Counted from the stretch's first letter, positions 1 through 11,356 are shown. The stretch is 64,000 nucleotides of DNA from Phyto melanocephala (GCA_941918925.1 OW799234.1:117465128-117529127); one strand, 5' to 3'. Numbers and translations: made by a program. The notes: generated by a model not told the origin, from the letters alone.

Positions 1-773
1 TGTTGTAAAAATTAGTTAATTAATTACGTACTTTTTTATTACATGTACTAAGTATTTAGAGTATAAATTAACATTCGTTTATAATTATAATTTTAATTAG
101 GTGTGTTTAATTAACAATAAAAAATGTATCATTAAAAATTAGTTTTGGTTCATAGAAAAATAAACAAATATATGCAAGTGTGTATGTTCCATCTTAAATA
201 AATAATATTATATGTAAACATATATTAACAGCGTGGACCATTTAAAATTTAAAAATTGAATCCGTTATAAAAAAAACGAACTGATTTTTTTTTTTAAATA
301 TCTGGTTTTCTTGAAAAGGATTTGCATAGCTATAAAATATACTTTGTTTCTAATATAACAAAGAGCTAACGCTTTGTTTCAGATGTGACAAAAGTGAAAT
401 TTTTTTAGAGCCTGATATATCCTGTTCGATTACTGTTACTGATGAAGTCTTTTTACTGGCAAAAGTTTATCTCTTCCTCGACTGAGGCTAACACCCATTA
501 CTTTTTAAAATAATGGCTTTGATCGCGCCACCAGTTCGTGATTTATTTTATGTATTCTTATGTTTTCTATTTTTGTTTTACTTATAACAACCTAAATTTA
601 ATTAAAAATACAAAGTACATATATAAAGAAAATACATTGTTCTTTTCGGGTGATTTCTATTTGAAACAGGTTAAATAATTTATGTAATTAATACGATATA
701 CTTTATTAAAATTCCAAATTTTCAATTTATTCATGAACTAATAATTTAGAATCATTTTTAAAACTTTAGGGCC
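1..773. other. AT-rich DNA, no gene seen
   Basis: Every frame is broken by stops and I recognise no repeat with defined ends. It may be intergenic or intronic. Confidence 0.5.
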
Positions 774-835
774 GTATTCATAAAAAATATTTTTGGTTTA
801 TTAAAGGCTTATTTGACAGATGTTGTCTTTAGTTT
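774..835 (+). repeat. single arm of a short foldback repeat
   Basis: Beginning with GTATTCATAAAAAATAT and running through TTATTTGACAGATGTTGT, this matches the left arm of the complete hairpin at 43411-43517. The matching right arm is not found next to it, so this is a partial copy of the family. Confidence 0.6.
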
Positions 836-1490
836 GAAGAAATAAAAACAATATTAATATAAAAACATCGAAGAAATTTACATAATATATAATATTTTTT
901 TAACTCAGAGTTGGTTTTCTGCTTTGTTTAAAAATTTTAGTCAAAGTCATTTATTAGATTTAATTTTTTTTTATTTTTTCCCTCTCCAGATATATCTAAA
1001 TTAAGATCTCCCTTTAAAAGTCCACAGACATGTACTCGTACGTTTAAAGACTGAAGTATAAAAGAAACATAAGCTTTGACGAACTTCCAATTAAATTAAT
1101 AACAGCATGGTGTGAACTCAGCTAATATTAAAGTATTATTATACATAAATACATTATATACATTATATATATTTTACTAAGTTTATATTTCATATAATTT
1201 TGCTCATAAAAACTTCAAAGTTTTATTATCCACTATCACAATTTTTTCCATTAAATTTTCGAGAAACTAACTCATTTTTGATTATGCCATAAAATGGACT
1301 TTAAAATTAAAAAACAATAACTAAAGGGTAAAACAAACAAGTAAACAAAAATCATTAAATAAATATTAAAATGAATCAAGAGACTTTATATTCTAGACGT
1401 GTATCTTGTTTTGCCAATATATATCTGCACAACTAAAGGCAACATTAAGGACAAACGAAAGATGTTGTTATAATATTTGTTTCTTTTCTT
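836..1490. other. AT-rich DNA, no gene seen
   Basis: Short A/T runs and TATA microsatellite-like tracts around 1140-1200. No open frame of note and no recognised repeat. Confidence 0.45.
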
Positions 1491-1640
1491 TTTTAAAACC
1501 ACCACCAAAAAATTAGTATGGGGCTATATTCATTTTGTCATTCGGTTTGCACTGCATTGAAATATTCCTCTTAAATGCCATAAAGTATATAATCCTGAGA
1601 TCTTAATTAAAAACATTAAAACGTAATTGATATTATTTCA
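1491..1640 (+). repeat. DINE-1-like Helitron 5' fragment
   Basis: Decayed match to the 5' end of the elements at 47007 and 61911: a ccaccaccaaaaaat start, then CTATATTCATTTTGTCATTC, GCATTGAAATATTC and a CATAAAGTATATAAT segment. The CCGTCTGTCC block is missing, so only the first 150 bases or so are recognisable. Confidence 0.6.
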
Positions 1641-2955
1641 TAGCATACGAAGGTTCTAATTGTTTATGAAGACGTCTTTTGTACTTTTTCGATGCGTCCG
1701 AACATCTTGTGGTAATAGCTGCCCTATATTCACATTCGGTACATTTAATATTCGTACGAACGCACCAAATTATATCGGTAGCCTTTACCAATTACTTTTT
1801 TTCTGATCTTTCGCGAATATAAAAATCAGTTGATGGTTTTCCACTTCAAGTGGGGGTGAAATAGTAATTTACGTTCATCGGTCGATTGTTTTTTATTGAG
1901 TGTAGGCGAAATTAGTTAATTAGGAAGAAAATCACGTATTAGTATGCCTTTCTTACTTTTCTTTCTTCTTCTTGCTGTAGTTAAATACTAGGACGATAGG
2001 AAGGATGTTTTTACACTCGACCCCTTAGAGACCTTAGACCTTTAAAGTTTTGTATGGGCTATTGAAAATATGGTTTTATATACACCGAAAAAAAAGATTG
2101 ATCTAAAATTAAGTTTGGCATGAACTTAATTTTAGTTTATTGAATTTCCTAAAAATAAGTCCAAATTAACTAAAATATAAAAAATTTAACTTCATATGAA
2201 AAAAATTGTACTTGATAAAAGTTTACGCAAAATTCTGACTAACTTAAAGACAGTCCATAAATGTCCTTAATTGTACATACTTAAATAGAGTAAATAGTTC
2301 TTAAATTAATTAAAATTTTTCAGACCTACAGTAAAAATATCTTAATATTGAGTATTTTCATACTTAAAACAAGTAATAAGATTTTTGTATTAAATGTAAA
2401 AAATTTAGTTCATTGCTTTCTTATATCTAGTTAATGCTTTATTATAAACTTAAAAGAAGTATGTTTCATTCTTTACTTTAAGTACAAATTCACTTTCAAT
2501 AAAGAAAATATATTTGATTATAGTACCATTTGCTTAATTCTAGTAAAGCGTATACTAGGTAAAATTTACTTGAATTAAAGAAAAATTTCATTGATACAGT
2601 ATGATTAAAAAATAACATATGTATGTAAATATCAAAAATATGAGCAAATATATTGTATGTATGTATTAATTTTCATACATAAGTATGTATATGTATTTAC
2701 TTCTGTCAATAGTTGTTGGTTAAATTTTAGTTAATTCGTACTTGTTTTAAATACAAAATGTTATTATTAAGTACAAAATCTTTAAAATGTATATCAGGAA
2801 TGGGAAGTGCAAATCAAAGCTAATGTTTAAGGTTAAAATTTATATGTTTTGAAAATTTCAATTGCTACTAAAAAATCTAAACTTGTATAATGGTATAGAA
2901 TGCTTTAATAGCAAAAATATAAGCAATAATAAATTAAATGCTTAATGCATAAATT
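1641..2955. other. AT-rich DNA with a possible long AT-rich repeat
   Basis: No coding signal. The part from about 2077 to 2740 (starting ACACCGAAAAAAAAG, rich in AAGTAAA and ACTTAA words) resembles in composition the DNA flanking the piggyBac element at 6400-6594 and 9166-9704, which ends CTTTTTTTTGAGTGTAG. The resemblance may be only compositional. Confidence 0.3.
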
Positions 2956-3240
2956 TTAATGCCCACCACCAATTTTGGGTACTTTTATAACAGAAAAAAT
3001 TTTATATTGATATTAACAGAAATCGCTATGAAATAAACTCTTTAAATAAAATATATATTACTTTCTTTGTGCAACTTCTGTTTGCTATTATTTTTTTTTT
3101 TTTTCTTAAGTTTAGTCTTGCAATGTAACCTTAAGTATGTCTATATTACGAGTGAGCTTACTAATTTCATTAACGGTAAATTACGTGAGAAGGGGACGTT
3201 GAAGTAGGCGTGTCAAAATAGTTTCTGCTGTTTTTATTTA
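2956..3240 (-). repeat. DINE-1-like Helitron 3'-half fragment
   Basis: Reverse-orientation fragment: GCCCACCACCAATTTTGGGT, then the CGCTATGAAATAA and CTTTCTTTGTGCAAC segments, ending near CATTAACGGTAAATTACGTG and GTAGGCGTGTCAAA. It lacks the mariner-derived insert that interrupts the copies at 20142, 47007 and 61911: around 3065-3075 the two flanks are directly joined. Confidence 0.7.
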
Positions 3241-3330
3241 TTTTTTATTTAGAATGATGTTTAGTAACGATCGTTATGCATTTTTTTAATGCATCAGTCT
3301 TTTCTTAAATTTCGACTAATTTTAAAAGTA

Positions 3331-4012
3331 CACGCAAAGAAAAAATATGGTTGTGGTAACCATAATCGAAGAGCAACATACTATGATTGAATTGTATGAT
3401 TATGGTTAAAACATATAATGGTTACCAGTTATCATTATTATGTTTAATTAAAGTATCATTCAATAATCATATATATGACAACAATTGAAATCGACAATCT
3501 TTGCTTTTTTACTAATTTAATTGCAATTTTTTAACAATATTTTTTTACATTTTCTCGTTTATTTTTAAATTTTCTTTAATTTTTCAAAATTTTTGCTAAT
3601 TTTTTGACATCTCAAACTTTTAAAATATAAGAAATTTATTCAGCAAGAAGAAGAACAGTTGAAATCAAATTATTATTAAAAAAAATCATGGCTTGATTAA
3701 TTTGTAATCATAATGTTGTCTCACCTATTTTTTAATGATTGTTTGTAGTTTTTAATGCTTTTGAATATAATGTTATGTTTGTCAAATTAATTTTTTTAAA
3801 TCATACTATTTTTAAATGATAACCATTATGAAATTTTTACGAAAAATAAACATTAAATTATACAATTCAAACAAATGCTTGATTATCGTGACAAAATATA
3901 GGATGAAATTAAACAAAAATAACTATTACTTGTTTTCGACAACTATATATTGTTTTAGAAAAAATAATATGACCGTCGTGATCATGTCGTAACCATGATT
4001 TTTCTTTGCGTG
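3331..4012. mobile_element. TA-flanked MITE (CACGCAAAG family), long copy
   Basis: Terminal inverted repeats: CACGCAAAGAAAAA on the left and TTTTTCTTTGCGTG on the right, with TA on both outer sides (3329-3330, 4013-4014). The 682-bp body is AT-rich and non-coding. TA duplications and this size fit a non-autonomous Tc1/mariner-type element. Its right-hand half matches the smaller copy at 4135-4398 in inverted orientation. Confidence 0.75.
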
Positions 4013-4134
4013 TAGGTACGTGCTAGTATTAGAAAATATACAGATGGACATATTTTGCTATTGCTACTAGTGCAAATGCATTTTATATTGCTTTTAAAGC
4101 AAAATTTTTTTCCTGCCCTTACATAAATTTACTA

Positions 4135-4398
4135 CACGCAAAGAAAAACCACGATAAAAAAGAAAAAAAAAATTAAAAGTCACGATAATCAAGCATTTGT
4201 TGGAATTTACTTTTTTACTTTTACTTTTCGTAAAAATTTCAAAACGGTTATCATTTAGAAATAGTATGATTAAAAAAAAAATATTTGACAAAAATAACAT
4301 TACATTCGAAAGCATTAAAAATTAAAAATAATCATTGAATAATAAGTGAGACAACAGTATGATTACAAAATAATCAAGCTATGATTTTTGTTTGCGTG
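4135..4398. mobile_element. TA-flanked MITE (CACGCAAAG family), short copy
   Basis: Begins CACGCAAAGAAAAACCACG and ends TTTTTGTTTGCGTG, with TA at 4133-4134 and 4399-4400. The interior (ATAATCAAGCATTTGTT, ATCATTTAGAAATAGTATGA, GTGAGACAACA) is the reverse complement of parts of the copy at 3331-4012, so this 264-bp element is an internally deleted relative lying only 122 bp away. Confidence 0.75.
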
Positions 4399-6594
4399 TA
4401 CTTAATAACTTTCTTATACAATTTAAATTTATTAAATATTGTAATTTCGCAGTATTCTATATCAAAGTACCTTCATCCAAAATTTGTCAAAATCGAGTTT
4501 TTTTTGAGTTAAATTTCAGTGAGGCAGAAATACAGATATAAAAATTTGTATTTTGTATTATAAAATGCAGATTTAATTTGGATTTTGTTAAAATTTCTGT
4601 AATAAGACAAATTATCCAAAAATTATTCAAAACTTTTATCACTTTAAAACTATCAAAATGTTTCTTTTTGAATAATTAACCTGAAAGTTGCAACGCTGAT
4701 ACAAACTAATCTTTTGCTAAATTTACTACTTTAAGACTACTTTAGACGAATTAAATTATAAAAAATAATAGTCTCCATACAAATATATTAATTTTGACTG
4801 TTTGTGGTCTGCAGACTGCCGTCGTCTATGTATTTATTTCATATTAAAACAATTACATTGGTATTTACTTTTCCAGCCCCGATGTAAGCATTTTAGTTTT
4901 GATATACATACATAAATAAATGAAAAATAGTAAAAAACGGAAAAAATTCAAAAAAAGCTAAAACTATAAATAAGAAATTGTGAAAAAAAGTGCAAATAGT
5001 GAATTTAAAGAAGGTAAGTAAAAAATGAATTTAAAAAGTGTTATTTTAAGTTAATTTAGTGTAATTAGTTTAAATTGTTCTAGGTTTGTAAAAAACACCG
5101 AAGTCGGTGTAAAAAATTAGCCGGTAACGCCACCAATTATTTCAAGAGCCAACGGCGTTTACAGAAAAAAATGGGTGGCGGCTAAAAGTTTAATTAATTT
5201 ATCAAAAATTGTAAGTGTGTAGAACTTTTGGAAAAGTTTAATTCATTTAGAAATTTATTTATTTAAAAAAATAGTTAATATAAGCGATTTTCATCAAATT
5301 CGTTATATCGCTTTTTTACTACATTAGTGTCATACATCAAAAATTTTATATTTAAATCTCCTTTATATATAAAAATGTTATTTCTCCTTTTTTTCAAATA
5401 CGTGATTTTGTTAAAAGTCATTTAAAAAGTGAAATTTTGAAAATTTTTTGATTTTTTCAAGTTTAAAAATTAAAATAGTTGAGCTTCAGTAAATAACTTT
5501 GGTTTGCTTTTAATTGGATCTGTTTGCTGTAAGATTCAGAATTTACATTAGGCCATTGAGTTATTGGTTTAAAGGATTGTAGATGCAGGTCAAAGCACAA
5601 TTGCTCTTATCGATCCCCATTTATAATCTCGCAAGAGGATAAGCGAATACGCATTTTAGTTAATTGTACAGCTTTCATTTATCAATATTTTGTTAAATGC
5701 GTTCGTTTATTTCAATGAGCCAATTTCACAAATGTGATTGGTAAATATATGGTAGCATATAACAGACCATAGCAAAGCTGGTTTTCCTTACCCCAAATTA
5801 TTTTTCTGTAGAGTAACCTCTAAGTACATAATTTTAAATTTCAAACTTGAAAAATATCAATTGTAAAATCGTTTTTAATTCTTCATAAAAGAGAATAAAA
5901 GGTAAACATATTGCTGAAATAAATTCCATTTTATTTTAATATTATCAATATTAGTTGTAACATCCTAGCAGACACTATATTTTGCTAAATACTAAAAGTT
6001 TTAAACGTATTATATACGATTTATTTTTCGTTTTCAGAGCTATAAACATTTATTTTAAAGTATTTTTTATTTTTTCAGATTTAAGAAAAGTTGTGTTCAA
6101 GCAAAAACTTTATGCCTTGTTAAGCCAAGTTCCCGAAAACCTATTGAATGTACCCGAAGAAGAACATTTATCAAAACATGTATTTATAATTTAAAAAAAT
6201 ATAAAAAATATAAAAAAATAAACAATTTGTACTATTTAAGGCCAAAACCACTCTTTTAACTTAAAACAATTAATTTTACCAACTAAAAATAAGATATGTA
6301 AATATGTATGTATATTTAAAAAACTATTAAAATATATTTAATCTGTTAATAAATAAAAAAGTAACAAAAATTAAAAGTCTTTATTGAAGGTGTATGTAGT
6401 GAAAGAAAGTGAGATTTTACTAAGAATTAGTTCACTGCTATTTCATTGAGAAAAAATAGTTCTTCATATAAGAAAAGTTTTACCTAAATATGGAAATAAC
6501 TTCTTTTATTTAAAGTAGTTTTGCTTACTTTAAGTTGATATTTGTACTCAAATATAATACTACTTTCTTAAAAATAACACAAAATATACTCAAA
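4399..6594. other. AT-rich DNA, no gene seen
   Basis: Several short chance open frames (the longest near 5982-6194) lack codon bias or recognisable domains. An internal GC-richer island near 5095-5180 (GGTAACGCCACC, AACGGCGTTTACAG) is not assignable. Confidence 0.4.
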
Positions 6595-6598
6595 TTAA

Positions 6599-6610
6599 CC
6601 CTTTGTTGCC
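6599..6610 (+). repeat. piggyBac left terminal inverted repeat
   Basis: CCCTTTGTTGCC, perfect inverse of 9150-9161, preceded by TTAA at 6595-6598. Confidence 0.92.
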
Positions 6611-6718
6611 CAAGATATCATTATATTTAAAAATTACTATTTTAATTTAAAAATCTTTATTTTTGAACCAATTTAAGCTCAAAAACTGAGTTTTATTTTT
6701 TTAAAAACTCGGGAAGGA

Positions 6719-6768
6719 TATACAGTATCCCTGGTACTTAGAAGTACCGTTGGGCCATATGCTGTATA
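6719..6768. repeat. piggyBac subterminal palindrome, transposase 3' side
   Basis: TATACAG (6719-6725) pairs with CTGTATA (6762-6768) around an inner palindrome GGTACTTAGAAGTACC (6733-6748). The inner word recurs at 9130-9145 beside the other end, so it is a candidate transposase-binding site. It starts 134 bp from the element's left end. Confidence 0.7.
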
Positions 6769-6958
6769 ATTTTTATATAAATAGTGTTTTATTATTAAAT
6801 TTTTTTAATTTTAATTTATTTTGTTAATAAAAAGAAATTTTATTCAAGTAAAATAATAAGAAACTATAATAAAAATTAAATTAGTAAATTCAAATATAAT
6901 GAAATAAAGAAGCTTAAAAATTAAGAGATAAAAGTAATTACAAGAGAATATACATTTT

Positions 6959-8728
6959 TTAATTTATGCCATGATATTTAGAAAAACAATTTTTTTTATC
7001 ATTGCAACACAAATAAATACCGCAGTGGCTGCATTTGGAATACGGTCTTGACTGAATTTTTTTAATGCTACATAGTTCGCATCTTCCTCTTGTTTCTGTA
7101 AACGTAGGCCAGTGTACGCCGAGGTTACCTAGTCTTACATCTTTGGTAACAGATTCAGTTTTTCCTCTGCGACGTTTATTAGTTGGAGTTACATCAACTG
7201 TTTGAGAAATTCGTTTTTTAATAGAAAGGTCCTTAAGTGTCATTAATCCTTGGGCAACAGATCTTCTGTATTGAAGCAAGGACATTTTTTCATTGAGCTG
7301 ACAAAAGATTATATAAGAATTTACAAATGCAACCTCAATAAGAGCCCAGAAAATTCTATGCCACCACTTCTTTGACTTTCGGTTAAGGCCATAAGCAGTA
7401 CGAAGTTGGTCTGCATGGTCTACTCCACCCATGAATGCGTTGTAATCCTTAATAACTACTGGGCAACTTACATCACTCTGCTGACCTTTTTGATCTCGCC
7501 TAGACACTGTTGTAGATTCGCTTCCGTGAAAGTTGGATGCTAAATAAATTGACTTTCTATCCATCCATTTATAATAACTTATACCAGTGGTAGATACTCT
7601 ATAATCCCAATCACCGCGTTTTAATTTTTTATCTGGTTTTAAGTTTTGAGGAGTTAATTTTCTATTAGAACGAATAGTACCACAAGCTAACATTTTTTCG
7701 GTTTGTAGTTTTTCAAGAAGTCTTATAGAAGTAAAATAGTTATCGAAATAAACAATTTTGTTTTTGCCCCATTCATTTTCTGTTAGTGATAAGACTATTC
7801 TTTCTCCGAGACCATAGCTGTGAAATTTATCTTCTAGGGCAACATCTTTTCCTTGGTATATCGAAAATTTTTTTATGTATCCCTTTTGGTCTGCCAAACA
7901 CCACATTTTGTATCCCCTTTTTATAGGTTTCATGGGGCAATACTGTTTCATAGTGTTTCGACCTTTGAAAAGTATCATTGATTCATCCACAGAAAGCTCC
8001 CTGGTACCATTGTAAACGCTTTCAAATTTCTGGTTTAAGCCATTAATCAACGGTCTAATTTTAACCAAGCGGTCACAATTATTTTTTGAAATCAATGTGT
8101 TATCATTACAATGTAAATATCTCAAAATCGTTTCAAACCTGTTGCGGCTCATAGTTTTGCTTACTACAGGTATTGCCAAATCTTCGCTCGTGCTCCAGTA
8201 GTCCTTCCACCCTGGCAGTTTGTGATATCCCATTAAGAAATTTATTCCTATAAAGGCAAGAAATTCGTCTTTTTTCAAGTTGAGAGTATGATTTTGTTGA
8301 GTTGCATATAGATTTGTTTGGAAAACAATATCGTCAACTATATGTTCAAGGAATGTGGAAAAATATTCTGTTGGAGTAACTAGAAATTCAAAATAACCAG
8401 CAACAGGACCTTCCGCCAAACAAAATTCTGGTTTGGTCTCTACATGATTTTTCAATCTCCATTGTCGATTAGGCTCAAACTCTGTCGTACCATCAGTACT
8501 TGGTAAAAGCATACTTGATACTACTTCAGAGACACCTTCTTCTTCATCATCACTATTTATGACCTGCTCCAATAGCCTTCCAAGTTCATCTTCATTGACC
8601 GCATTATCAAGAGACTTCACATCTTCATCACTTTCTATATCAGTATCTCCACCATTATCTTCTGGAATTTCTTCCAAAATTGCAGTAATCTTTTGATCGT
8701 CAAGAAATTTACGACGTGTTACTAGCAT
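6959..8728 (-). CDS. piggyBac transposase, full length
   Basis: 589 residues, the usual size for piggyBac transposases. It would cut and paste the surrounding element at TTAA sites in the nucleus. An acidic N-terminus (residues about 18-65, rich in D and E) precedes the DDE_Tnp_1_7 domain. The catalytic aspartates are visible: D248 in ELSVDESM, D329 in VYFDNYFTS and D437/D440 in GGVDHAD, in the order and approximate spacing of the moth piggyBac enzyme. A basic stretch TNKRRRGK near 517 could be a nuclear localisation signal. The C-terminus is cysteine-rich (CELC at 550-553, CSHC at 566-569, CC at 574-575, then CFSKYH), the family's zinc-binding domain. The ATG chosen is the first in the frame and no stop or frameshift interrupts it. 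It is the only gene between the TTAA-flanked ends. Domesticated PGBD-type genes are an alternative, but the intact termini argue for a live transposon. Confidence 0.95.
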   Translation of the reverse strand: MLVTRRKFLDDQKITAILEEIPEDNGGDTDIESDEDVKSLDNAVNEDELGRLLEQVINSDDEEEGVSEVVSSMLLPSTDGTTEFEPNRQWRLKNHVETKPEFCLAEGPVAGYFEFLVTPTEYFSTFLEHIVDDIVFQTNLYATQQNHTLNLKKDEFLAFIGINFLMGYHKLPGWKDYWSTSEDLAIPVVSKTMSRNRFETILRYLHCNDNTLISKNNCDRLVKIRPLINGLNQKFESVYNGTRELSVDESMILFKGRNTMKQYCPMKPIKRGYKMWCLADQKGYIKKFSIYQGKDVALEDKFHSYGLGERIVLSLTENEWGKNKIVYFDNYFTSIRLLEKLQTEKMLACGTIRSNRKLTPQNLKPDKKLKRGDWDYRVSTTGISYYKWMDRKSIYLASNFHGSESTTVSRRDQKGQQSDVSCPVVIKDYNAFMGGVDHADQLRTAYGLNRKSKKWWHRIFWALIEVAFVNSYIIFCQLNEKMSLLQYRRSVAQGLMTLKDLSIKKRISQTVDVTPTNKRRRGKTESVTKDVRLGNLGVHWPTFTETRGRCELCSIKKIQSRPYSKCSHCGIYLCCNDKKNCFSKYHGIN

Positions 8729-9129
8729 ATTTTTCTGTGTAAAAGTACAGTTATAGAATTTACGTGTGCTTACTGACCAACGGTACTTACCGGTCCAAGA
8801 TATAAAAACAAATACAAATAGTAAACGAATAATACAAAAATGCTCTGTGAGATTCTAATTGTAGTTATCGGTCTATTTAATAATTTAGAACCAATAAATT
8901 CACACTTTCTTAATTTTATACACAATTTTTATCAAAATAAAATTTCACTTTTATCCGGTGGCTGCAATACCTCCAATTGCCAAAAAGAAACTGATCTTAT
9001 AAATAATAGAAATTAAAAAAAAATAAACTTAGTATTCTAATAGCTACAGAAGATGGTACTTATGAGAACCAGTGGTCTTAATTTGCAGAAATGCAATAAA
9101 AGAATATTTAGCAAACAACAATATGAGAT

Positions 9130-9147
9130 GGTACTAGTAAGTACCGT
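9130..9147. repeat. piggyBac subterminal palindrome, transposase 5' side
   Basis: GGTACTAGTAAGTACCGT lies 2 bp inside the right terminal repeat. Related words occur at 8782-8793 (GGTACTTACCGG) and 9055-9070 (GGTACTTATGAGAACC), giving a cluster upstream of the transposase start. Confidence 0.7.
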
Positions 9148-9149
9148 CC

Positions 9150-9161
9150 GGCAACAAAGGG
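9150..9161 (-). repeat. piggyBac right terminal inverted repeat
   Basis: GGCAACAAAGGG followed by TTAA at 9162-9165; exact inverse of 6599-6610. Confidence 0.92.
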
Positions 9162-9165
9162 TTAA

Positions 9166-10235
9166 GTTAACGTCTTATACTAAATTTAAAGAATTTGTTG
9201 ACAGTTTCAAATAATACTTCATAATATTAAGTACAACCATGTACTTAAATTAAAGAAATTTTTAATGAATAATAATCACAAAAACTTAATTTAAGAAAAA
9301 TTTAACTTGAAATAAGTTAAATATTTTTTAAAAATAATAAAAACAACTTTATTTAAGTTAAAATCGTTCGTAAAAACAAGATAAATTAACTATATAATGC
9401 CCCATACTCATACATTTTTAACTTAATATTAGAAAATTTTATTAAGTTTGTGTAAAAAAAATGGTTAGTTGTAGCAAAAAATTTACTTATTCCTTAGAAG
9501 TGTGGATAAGTAAAAAGTATAATTTAACTTCATCGCAGTAAAAATTTACTAATTTCTAGTTAATTATAGAAAATTATTTATACTATAATTTAGGAAAAAT
9601 ATAAACTTCGTTTAAGTTTTATTTTACTTGGAGCCAAATCATTACCGAATTTCTTTAATTTTAGTAAAATTTACTTAAATTTGGTAAACTTTTTTTTGAG
9701 TGTAGTTTTTTTTATTGTTTAAGTGACTCGCAATCACTTTGATTATAAAACAAATAGCGTACACAAAATGTTAAAACAACATGGAACGATTAATCGTTAT
9801 AAGGGAATTATAAACACGTTTCAATTTATAAAGAATACATTAAAGGAAAAACCATAACTTACTTTTATTTAAAATCAAAACAAATTTTAAAACTTTAAAA
9901 CAAGTGGCAGAGATTTCTGATCTAGTATAGCCAATAACATGGATATGTAATAATCAAAAAAAAGGACTAAATTCTGTATTTTGAAGCGTGCGCTAAAATC
10001 TTCAATATATAAAAAACATTTTTTAAGAGAATTTACCATTACCATGTGGGTAACTATTATATAGCAAATATATTTTGTTCCATTTTGAAACTTCATATAA
10101 TATTAAAAAAATAGGAAGTAAATTGAATTTAATTGAAGAAAATCATGCATCTTTTGCTATAAAGAAATTAGTCAATAGTGATTACAGTTTTTAACAAAGT
10201 AAGACAACTTACAGTACAAAAGTATCTACTACATA
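9166..10235. other. AT-rich flank, no gene seen
   Basis: Stop-rich AT DNA. A CTTTTTTTTGAGTGTAG sequence near 9690-9705 may be the end of an older AT-rich repeat into which the piggyBac jumped. Confidence 0.35.
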
Positions 10236-10293
10236 TAGTTGGTGGTGGGTGTTAAAAATTCGGCACGGTCATATCCAGCGCTTTTACTTGATT
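10236..10293 (+). repeat. DINE-1-like Helitron 3' end fragment
   Basis: Contains GGTGGTGGGTGTTAAAAATT, CGGCACGGTCATAT and GCGCTTTTACTTG, a mutated version of the terminal hairpin and CTTG end seen intact at 49427-49476. Confidence 0.75.
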
Positions 10294-10904
10294 CTTTATT
10301 TATTTTCTTTATTGATGAGGACCATGATGATAATGGAGTTACTTTGCCAAGAAAATAGAATAACAATAAAGAAACACATAAAAAATAGTGATTTACCATT
10401 GATTGCCAAAAGCATATTTTTCTCTATACTTTTTCCCATCTATTTCCTCCCGTTTACTGTTTCGGTCGCATACAAAATGACAATTTAGTGAAATGAGCCT
10501 AAAATAAAGTTTTAAGACAAGAGCATGCAAACATCATTTGAATATTTGTGTTTGTTTTCTGTAAATAATATATTTCTCTATCAGAGTTCTTTGCAATTAT
10601 ATATGCACATCTATAGATATAAAATAAAAACATCAAATTGAACGAATTAATCTAAAAAATTAAGAATGTATTTTTCTGAAATTAAGAGAATTAATTAGGA
10701 TATTTTATATGTGTAAAAAATAAACAGGTGAATTCAAAGTGACTAAATAACAACGGAGGTAAATAATATTACAGTTGGAATGTTATTTTTTATAGTGAGA
10801 TACAATGAGATTTTCTAATGAGATGCAATATATACAGCGGGAGATTTATCGTGAAGTTTGGATTTTAAATAAAAACACATGGCTTATAAAAAACTGCTTT
10901 GAAT
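10294..10904. other. no gene seen
   Basis: AT-rich, stop-filled. The last part, from about 10780, may be degenerate upstream sequence of the mariner fragment that follows. Confidence 0.35.
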
Positions 10905-11150
10905 TTTTTGTTCACTGGCCTTTGGCAAGTAATCATGGAAATTCTCATGAACTATTTTCTTTTTTTGGAAATATGTAAAGTTTGAGGTCTTCAGGAATAA
11001 CCTAGCTATGATTGATGCTTTTAAAATCCACATTACTTATGTTAGCGGGATACCAGTTGGTATTCTTGATAGAAACGTCCAAATTTGTACCTTCGAAATG
11101 GACCACCTCAGACGTATTTGTGGCCAATATTTATATTATATCGTTCACTT
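10905..11150 (+). pseudogene. mariner-like transposase 3' fragment
   Basis: Translating across one frameshift gives VHWPLASNHGNS, then FWKYVKFEVFRNN, then MIDAFKIHITYVSGIPVGIL and CTFEMDHLRRICGQYLY. These align with the C-terminal part of Tc1/mariner (IS630) transposases, where a VNWPPRS-type block, a DYFLWGYVKS-type block and a WTFRMDHLRRSRG-type block occur in this order. The N-terminal two thirds are absent or unrecognisable. Degenerate and non-functional. Confidence 0.7.
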
Positions 11151-11356
11151 TATGTATTCTATTTTACATTATAAATCAACGAGTCATCATCCAAAATATA
11201 TATTTATTTTTTAATTGAAAGACTACATTATCCCAGCAAAAAAACTATGACAAAAGTTTACTCTGCAGGGGTTCCTCTGGTGACGAAGTGATTAAATTTA
11301 GGTGAAACACTACTGATTTTTAACACTAGCGTGCCGCTAGAGACCATGTGTTTACG
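11151..11356. other. short unassigned gap
   Basis: Contains CCCAGCAAAAA at 11232-11242, resembling the terminal repeat of the MITE at 24841-25250, but no partner end is visible. Confidence 0.3.

Larger units (their letters stand above)
6595..9165 (-). mobile_element. intact piggyBac-like DNA transposon
   Basis: A complete element is delimited by TTAA at 6595-6598 and 9162-9165, the target duplication diagnostic of piggyBac. Directly inside lie perfect 12-bp inverted termini: CCCTTTGTTGCC (6599-6610) and GGCAACAAAGGG (9150-9161). The 2,563 bp between the TTAAs hold one long transposase frame on the minus strand. Subterminal palindromes GGTACTTAGAAGTACC (6733-6748) and GGTACTAGTAAGTACC (9130-9145) are placed asymmetrically, far from the transposase 3' end and next to the 5' end. 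With both ends and the reading frame unbroken, this looks recently active and possibly autonomous. Confidence 0.93.

Noticed and set aside
4094..4315. 73-codon minus-strand frame
   Set aside because: Lies inside the AT-rich MITE at 4135-4398; hydrophobic composition comes from A/T runs.
5982..6194. 70-codon plus-strand frame
   Set aside because: The C-terminal half (LYALLSQVPENLLNVPEEEH) looks protein-like and could be a small exon, but there is no supporting homology or clear splice context, so it is left out.
2077..9704. long AT-rich transposon with ACACTCAAAAAAAAG ends surrounding the piggyBac
   Set aside because: The right end is suggestive, but I could not find a convincing matching left end; similarity may be base composition.
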